A DNA stretch of 11,752 nucleotides from NCBI GenBank assembly GCA_036939355.1, contig JALLAP010000577.1, positions 1 through 11,752 on the forward strand, written 5' to 3'. The position numbers were made by a program, and so were the translations under genes. Of this stretch, positions 8,195 through 11,752 are shown in pieces. The stretch's first letter is position 1. Each line of letters starts with the position of its first letter. Source of the DNA: Thalassiosira profunda. Taxonomy: Eukaryota > Bacillariophyta > Thalassiosirophyceae > Thalassiosirales > Thalassiosiraceae. The notes beneath the pieces were generated by a model. It saw nothing but the letters and a program-made list of their open reading frames with translations. It had not been told where the DNA came from and searched no databases.

Positions 8195-9016
8195 ATGCGG
8201 CTGCCACCGCCCGCCTTCCTCCTCGTCCCCACGTCCCTCCCATACCGCCCCGCGCTCCCCTTCATGCCGGCGCCCCTCGCCCGGCCGTCGTCCACCGCGT
8301 CGTTCGCGTCGTCGGCCAACTCGAACGGCGGCGGCGACAACTCTGGCGGTTGCAACGCGGCTCCCAAACCCCGCGTCCTCTGCCTCCACGGCAAATTCCA
8401 GTCGGGCTCTGTCTTCTCGACCAAGATTGCCGGGGCGCGGCGGAAGCTCGCCCGGGAATATACGCTGGACTTTTTGGACGGGCCGATCCTGCTGCCAACG
8501 GAGGACGATGGAGACGAAAGTGGCAGCGACAAAGGGGATGCGAGCCTCGCCCCGCGGGCGTGGTGGCACCGCTCGGAGGACGGGAAGCATACGTTGGTAA
8601 AGGAGGCGCTGGAATACGTGACGCAACAATGCAGTGTCGGCGAGTACGAGGCCATCATTGGCTTTTCGCAGGGCGGGACGCTGGCGACGGCGCTGGCGTT
8701 GAGCGGGGCATTTCCGAATGTTCGCGCGGTGGTCACTGCTGGGGCGCCGTACGTGGCGGAGGCATTTGAGGCGGCGAAGGAGATATGCCACGAAACAAAG
8801 AACTCGTCTGTGGATGGGCTGAGTGTCCCTAAATTGCACTTGGCCGGGGAGACAGACGCAATGGTGCCCGTGGCATCGACTACAGAGCTGTGCGAATTGG
8901 GAGGGAACGGACAGCTGATTATGCACGAGCAGGGCCACCTGTTCCCGACGCGGTCGGCGAGGGCGAAGGAGGTGCTGGAATTTCTATCCACCGCCCTATC
9001 AGAGGAAGCCAGATGA
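8195..9016 (+). CDS. FSH1/OVCA2-family serine hydrolase (alpha/beta hydrolase)
   Basis: Predicted esterase or thioesterase-like hydrolase of 273 residues. The core starts at VLCLHGK (61-67). Conserved WW (123-124) precedes the nucleophile elbow GFSQGG with Ser158. GAP follows at 183-185, then Asp221 in LAGETDAMVP and His248 in EQGHLFP, so the triad is complete and properly spaced. FSH1 and OVCA2 proteins are about 220-245 residues; the extra length is an N-terminal extension. Residues 1-47 contain no acidic residue and are rich in Pro, Ala, Arg and Ser, so an organelle leader is possible but has no clear hydrophobic signal. ATG 8195 is the first in-frame ATG of the open frame; the reading frame itself stays open further upstream. 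The physiological substrate is unknown. It ends 79 nt from the convergent iminopeptidase stop. Confidence 0.85.
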   Translation: MRLPPPAFLLVPTSLPYRPALPFMPAPLARPSSTASFASSANSNGGGDNSGGCNAAPKPRVLCLHGKFQSGSVFSTKIAGARRKLAREYTLDFLDGPILLPTEDDGDESGSDKGDASLAPRAWWHRSEDGKHTLVKEALEYVTQQCSVGEYEAIIGFSQGGTLATALALSGAFPNVRAVVTAGAPYVAEAFEAAKEICHETKNSSVDGLSVPKLHLAGETDAMVPVASTTELCELGGNGQLIMHEQGHLFPTRSARAKEVLEFLSTALSEEAR

Positions 9017-9095
9017 TCAAGTTCAACTGGGCAGCATAGGGAGCTTTATGTCAGCGTCCGTTGCAGTCATCGACTCTCCGAGGAACGACTCCAAC
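9017..9095. other. Very short convergent gap between FSH1-like and iminopeptidase stops
   Basis: Only 79 nt separate the two stop codons of genes on opposite strands. No AATAAA is visible on either strand. Normal-length 3' UTRs would overlap and form antisense pairs. Confidence 0.5.
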
Positions 9096-11138
9096 TCATT
9101 CCTCTTCCATCAATTCACGCCCGAACCGATCAGTCGCCTTCACAATCTCCCCGGCAATCACGGGATCGTACATCGAGTGCCCCCCTTCCAGCGCGATGCG
9201 CAGTTCCAACTCCGTCCAAACGCCATGCAGGTCTAGGGCCGTGTCGGGCGGGCAGACGGCGTCGTTCCCGCCCTGGATAGCTATCGTGGGTGGCAGAGGA
9301 TGTTCAGTTGTCGAAGATTCTTGTGCTGGTGTCGAGTACGCAAGGTGTGGCGGCGTTGGTGGCAGCCGCGATGAGTACCACGAAGACAGATCCACGCCAG
9401 GCGGCGGCGCCAGCGACAGGAAGGGCCTGTATGGACCAATGCAGTAATCGTCGTTGGCGCTGTAGAAACAAGTAAGCATGGCTTGCGCGGGGACGAAGGT
9501 CGTTGGGTCGAAGGTGGAGTTGGTGCCGTTGCCTTTGCTTGGTTGTTGTGTCGGTATTGGTTCATCGGACAGAGCGTTCACCGACTGGACTGGCATTGGC
9601 TCTGCCACCCCGATCTCACGCGGCCCCTGCATTTCGGGTTGCAACGCTGGCGACGAAAATCTCCGCAGAGATTGCGCCGCCTCCTCTCTGACTTCGCATG
9701 AAGCAACTTCAGTCGAAGCCACAGATCGATTGCCCGACACCCTCGCATCCTCTTGTGCCCACGCTTGCATTGCAGGGCTCCACACTAGCAGAGTATTGTT
9801 GCCCTTGCTTCCTCCTTTCGCGCCACGAAAGCCCGAGGAGTAAATACCCATCTCCCAGCGCATCCACGCTTTGACCGCTCGGAGGCGCAGTGATGGATCG
9901 GATCCCAGGATCATATTGTAGTATTTCTGCAGCGTGCTGCGACGTTCGTTCGTCCCTTGTTCTGTTGATGCTGGTGATTTGGCGATGTTGCCGCCTTTGC
10001 CAAATTCTCGCCATGCATCTGGAAATAGTGTCGAGGCGGTCTTTTTCGCCAGCGTTGTTGTTTCAGTTGTCAGTTCACTGTCGCTTTGATAAGATTGCAT
10101 AGATCTCGTATCACCACCACCTACGAGTAGCGACCGCAGATTCGAGGTGCGCACGCTGCCCCCACTTGATCCTCTTTCTGCAAGCGGGGGATCGCCAAAC
10201 AGCCAATCGATCTCCTCGCTTCGGAAGAGGCACACGCCCCGCAACACCATCGCTCTGACATGCTCTGGGTATGAATGTGCATATGCCAAAGCCAGCGTGC
10301 ATCCCCACGATCCGCCGAGTATCACGTCCCAGGGCCTCACTGCGGCATTGTATCCTTCCTCTTGGAACAAGTGCACTCGCAGCCTTTCGACATCGCCCAC
10401 CAGCAACTCCAACGTGTTGTTTTGCGTCTCTCCCCGCGGAGTGCTCCGCCCACATCCTCGTTGGTCTAGTAGTACCACCGTCTCGTACAGCTCGGGCGAG
10501 AAGAAGCGGACATGATTCGGGAAGCATCCTGCCCCGGGTCCACCATGCAAGAAAAGTGCGGTCAGGCGCTTGCTATTACTTTCGGTGTTGGATTGTGAAT
10601 GGCTGCTTTCGTCAACGGATTGGTTGGAGCGGATGCGACGGTGCACCTCGAAATACAGGACGTGCGACGATCCCTCTTCCGTGGGCAGCATACCCGAAGC
10701 GACCTCGGTGACCCATCCATCGTTGCCATTTGCAATCGCAGTGCTGTTGCCGTTGGTGTTGTTGTTGTCGGTGCTGTTGTCGCTTTCACTGTCCAACTGC
10801 GGCGGGGCATCGTACAGAGTCCTCAGGACGGGTGTTCCCGTGGCTTCGTCCACATCTTTGACCTCTATGGGCGCGCTGCTATCAACAGTATGACCCGCCG
10901 TCGAAGACATCATCAGCGACAGAATTGATCGTCTCTTGGTATGAACAGGGAGGACAGTCGACGGCAAACGCGTCGGTGCCGATTGCCCCAACAACGCATC
11001 GGCAACAGCATCTGAAGACGGCGGCTGCGACTGCCTACCGCTTCCAATTGCAAATTGCCTCGGCACCGCCCATGCCTCAGCCGTATTTCCCCTCAGCAGC
11101 AGCGCCGCGGCGGACGTTAGCCGCCGCAGAGGGAGCAT
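9096..11138 (-). CDS. Proline iminopeptidase (peptidase S33), enlarged by insertions
   Basis: Predicted to remove N-terminal proline from peptides. It has 680 residues, against about 310-320 for bacterial enzymes. The S33 core is clear: HGGPGAG (198-204, oxyanion loop), LLDQRGCGRS (223-232), nucleophile elbow GGSWGCTLALAY (275-286, Ser277), late QGGNDAVCPP with Asp626 and EGGHSMYDP with His654. So the triad is complete. The extra length comes from an N-terminal 160 residues (with an Asn/Ser/Thr-rich stretch at about 115-140), a Ser-rich insert at 171-191, and two low-complexity inserts in the cap region (about 320-398 and 440-555). The start begins MLPLRR, followed by a short hydrophobic run and AEA|WAVP (Trp23), which resembles a plastid leader but is weak. 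The first in-frame ATG is at 11138; no intron is needed. Plastid location is a guess, the family is secure. Confidence 0.88.
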   Translation of the reverse strand: MLPLRRLTSAAALLLRGNTAEAWAVPRQFAIGSGRQSQPPSSDAVADALLGQSAPTRLPSTVLPVHTKRRSILSLMMSSTAGHTVDSSAPIEVKDVDEATGTPVLRTLYDAPPQLDSESDNSTDNNNTNGNSTAIANGNDGWVTEVASGMLPTEEGSSHVLYFEVHRRIRSNQSVDESSHSQSNTESNSKRLTALFLHGGPGAGCFPNHVRFFSPELYETVVLLDQRGCGRSTPRGETQNNTLELLVGDVERLRVHLFQEEGYNAAVRPWDVILGGSWGCTLALAYAHSYPEHVRAMVLRGVCLFRSEEIDWLFGDPPLAERGSSGGSVRTSNLRSLLVGGGDTRSMQSYQSDSELTTETTTLAKKTASTLFPDAWREFGKGGNIAKSPASTEQGTNERRSTLQKYYNMILGSDPSLRLRAVKAWMRWEMGIYSSGFRGAKGGSKGNNTLLVWSPAMQAWAQEDARVSGNRSVASTEVASCEVREEAAQSLRRFSSPALQPEMQGPREIGVAEPMPVQSVNALSDEPIPTQQPSKGNGTNSTFDPTTFVPAQAMLTCFYSANDDYCIGPYRPFLSLAPPPGVDLSSWYSSRLPPTPPHLAYSTPAQESSTTEHPLPPTIAIQGGNDAVCPPDTALDLHGVWTELELRIALEGGHSMYDPVIAGEIVKATDRFGRELMEEE

Positions 11139-11436
11139 CGCTGGTGTACAGGTGCACCGTCGTATTGAGCTCCCGCCTCCACTTTGACTTTGCAGTTTGG
11201 CTTTTGGGGGGCTTACCCCGTTCGCGACGACCGTACCCGGCAAAACTAGTATCTATTCCATTCATTTGTCTACAGAGGAATTCAATTATAAAGTGGGCCG
11301 GGGGGGGGCCGCGCTCATCCCTCCACCACCAACGCAAGACTCTCGTCTCAGTCCCCCAGCACCGCCCACTCTTCCGCTGTTGGCGCCCCTCCGCAGCCCT
11401 TGAGATCGACACGAGGTGAACCACAAAGCAACAATC
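11139..11436. promoter_or_regulatory. Divergent promoter region, iminopeptidase / mitochondrial carrier
   Basis: A head-to-head gap of 298 nt. It contains an AT-rich patch (11281-11292), a G9 run at about 11300-11308 and C-rich stretches near the carrier. On the minus strand, ATGs at 11424 and 11265 open a frame out of register with the iminopeptidase that runs to 11077, overlapping its start. Confidence 0.45.
11287..11292 (+). promoter_or_regulatory. TATA-box-like element (TATAAA)
   Basis: TATAAA lies in the only AT-rich patch of this gap, 145 nt upstream of the carrier ATG. That allows a leader of about 110-120 nt. The flanking TTATAA is nearly palindromic, so it could serve either direction. 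This is a sequence match only. Confidence 0.3.
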
Positions 11437-11752
11437 ATGGCGGAAGGCTACAAAGACTTCATCGCCGGGACCGTCGGCGGCTTCAGCGGGAAGCTCCTCG
11501 ATTATCCGTTCGACACTGTAAAAGTCCTTTTGCAGACGCAGACCTCGCTTGACTCCTCTCCGACAACATCAGCTACCGGGGCCAAGCCCGCTCCAGTATA
11601 TCGCGGGGCCATCCATTGCCTCACTGACACCATCGAGCGGCGGGGATTCCTCTCTCTGTATCAAGGGCTGGCGTCACCGCTGGTTGGCAGCATGGCGGAG
11701 AATGCAGTATTGTTCCTGAGCTACAGCTCCGTGAAGCGGGCGCTGGGCGAGA
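11437..11752 (+). CDS. Mitochondrial carrier family protein, ORT1 (ornithine carrier)-like, 5' part only
   Basis: The frame starts at ATG 11437, with an in-frame stop upstream at 11401-11403, and is open to the window end (105 codons). The first carrier repeat is visible. Helix 1 is GTVGGFSGKLLDYPFDTVK, with the signature P-x-D-x-x-K at 24-29. Then come a hydrophilic matrix loop of about 30 residues, the ERRGFLSLYQGL stretch, and helix 2 with SPLVGSMAENAVLFLSY. The combination GK-x(3)-YPFDTVKV-x-LQTQ and SPLVG-x(2)-EN-x-LF resembles fungal ORT1/ARG11 and related basic amino acid or acylcarnitine carriers. These sit in the mitochondrial inner membrane, and ORT1 exchanges ornithine. The substrate cannot be fixed without the later repeats. 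About two thirds of a typical ~300-residue carrier is missing off the right edge. Confidence 0.85.
   Translation, partial: MAEGYKDFIAGTVGGFSGKLLDYPFDTVKVLLQTQTSLDSSPTTSATGAKPAPVYRGAIHCLTDTIERRGFLSLYQGLASPLVGSMAENAVLFLSYSSVKRALGE

Noticed and set aside
7879..8991. Minus-strand frames of 370 and 284 codons opposite the FSH1-like gene
   Set aside because: Low-complexity Arg/Ser/Pro-rich shadows of a GC-rich gene with a complete catalytic triad on the plus strand.
11139..11243. Upstream extension of the iminopeptidase from TTG at 11243
   Set aside because: Not an ATG, and it would place 35 residues before a plausible leader.
1..11752. A functional cluster of alpha/beta hydrolases (lipase, FSH1-like, iminopeptidase)
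   Set aside because: They belong to unrelated families, lie on different strands with separate promoters, and other unrelated genes sit between them. Chance neighbours are the simplest reading.

Overview
The window looks like nuclear DNA of a unicellular alga with a secondary, red-derived plastid, most likely a photosynthetic stramenopile (diatom-like). The evidence is eukaryotic: short GT-AG introns (68-90 nt), eukaryote-specific protein families (DAG lipase, Dbp3 helicase, mitochondrial carrier), no operon-style overlaps, and good Kozak-like start contexts. Two or three proteins carry N-terminal presequences of the bipartite signal/transit type, the clearest being an AHA|F junction in the VOC protein. 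I cannot name the genus from sequence alone.

Layout, left to right: (1) 1-2524, minus strand: a diacylglycerol lipase (sn-1 DAGL type), three visible exons, C-terminal end off the left edge. (2) 2729-4783, minus: an EttA-type ABC-F translation factor with a plastid-type leader, two exons. (3) 5014-6948, plus: a Dbp3-type DEAD-box RNA helicase, two exons, with an in-frame stop-free intron. (4) 7377-7970, minus: a small VOC (glyoxalase-fold) protein with a clear plastid-targeting leader. (5) 8195-9016, plus: an FSH1/OVCA2-type serine hydrolase. (6) 9096-11138, minus: a proline iminopeptidase roughly twice the usual length because of low-complexity insertions. (7) 11437 to the right edge, plus: the first third of an ORT1-like mitochondrial carrier.

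The genes are tightly packed, mostly as divergent and convergent pairs. Three head-to-head gaps of 224-298 nt probably hold two promoters each (EttA/Dbp3, VOC/FSH1, iminopeptidase/carrier). Two tail-to-tail gaps separate Dbp3 from the VOC gene (428 nt) and FSH1 from the iminopeptidase (79 nt, so 3' UTRs probably overlap).

The genes do not form one pathway: they cover lipid signalling, plastid translation, ribosome assembly, peptide turnover and mitochondrial transport. I found no CRISPR array, transposon, virus-like gene, tRNA or rRNA, and no convincing new multi-gene system. The points worth a second look are in gene structure: introns that cut ATPase motifs, a 38-nt exon in the lipase, an in-frame intron in the helicase, a possible 3' UTR intron, and insertions in the iminopeptidase.
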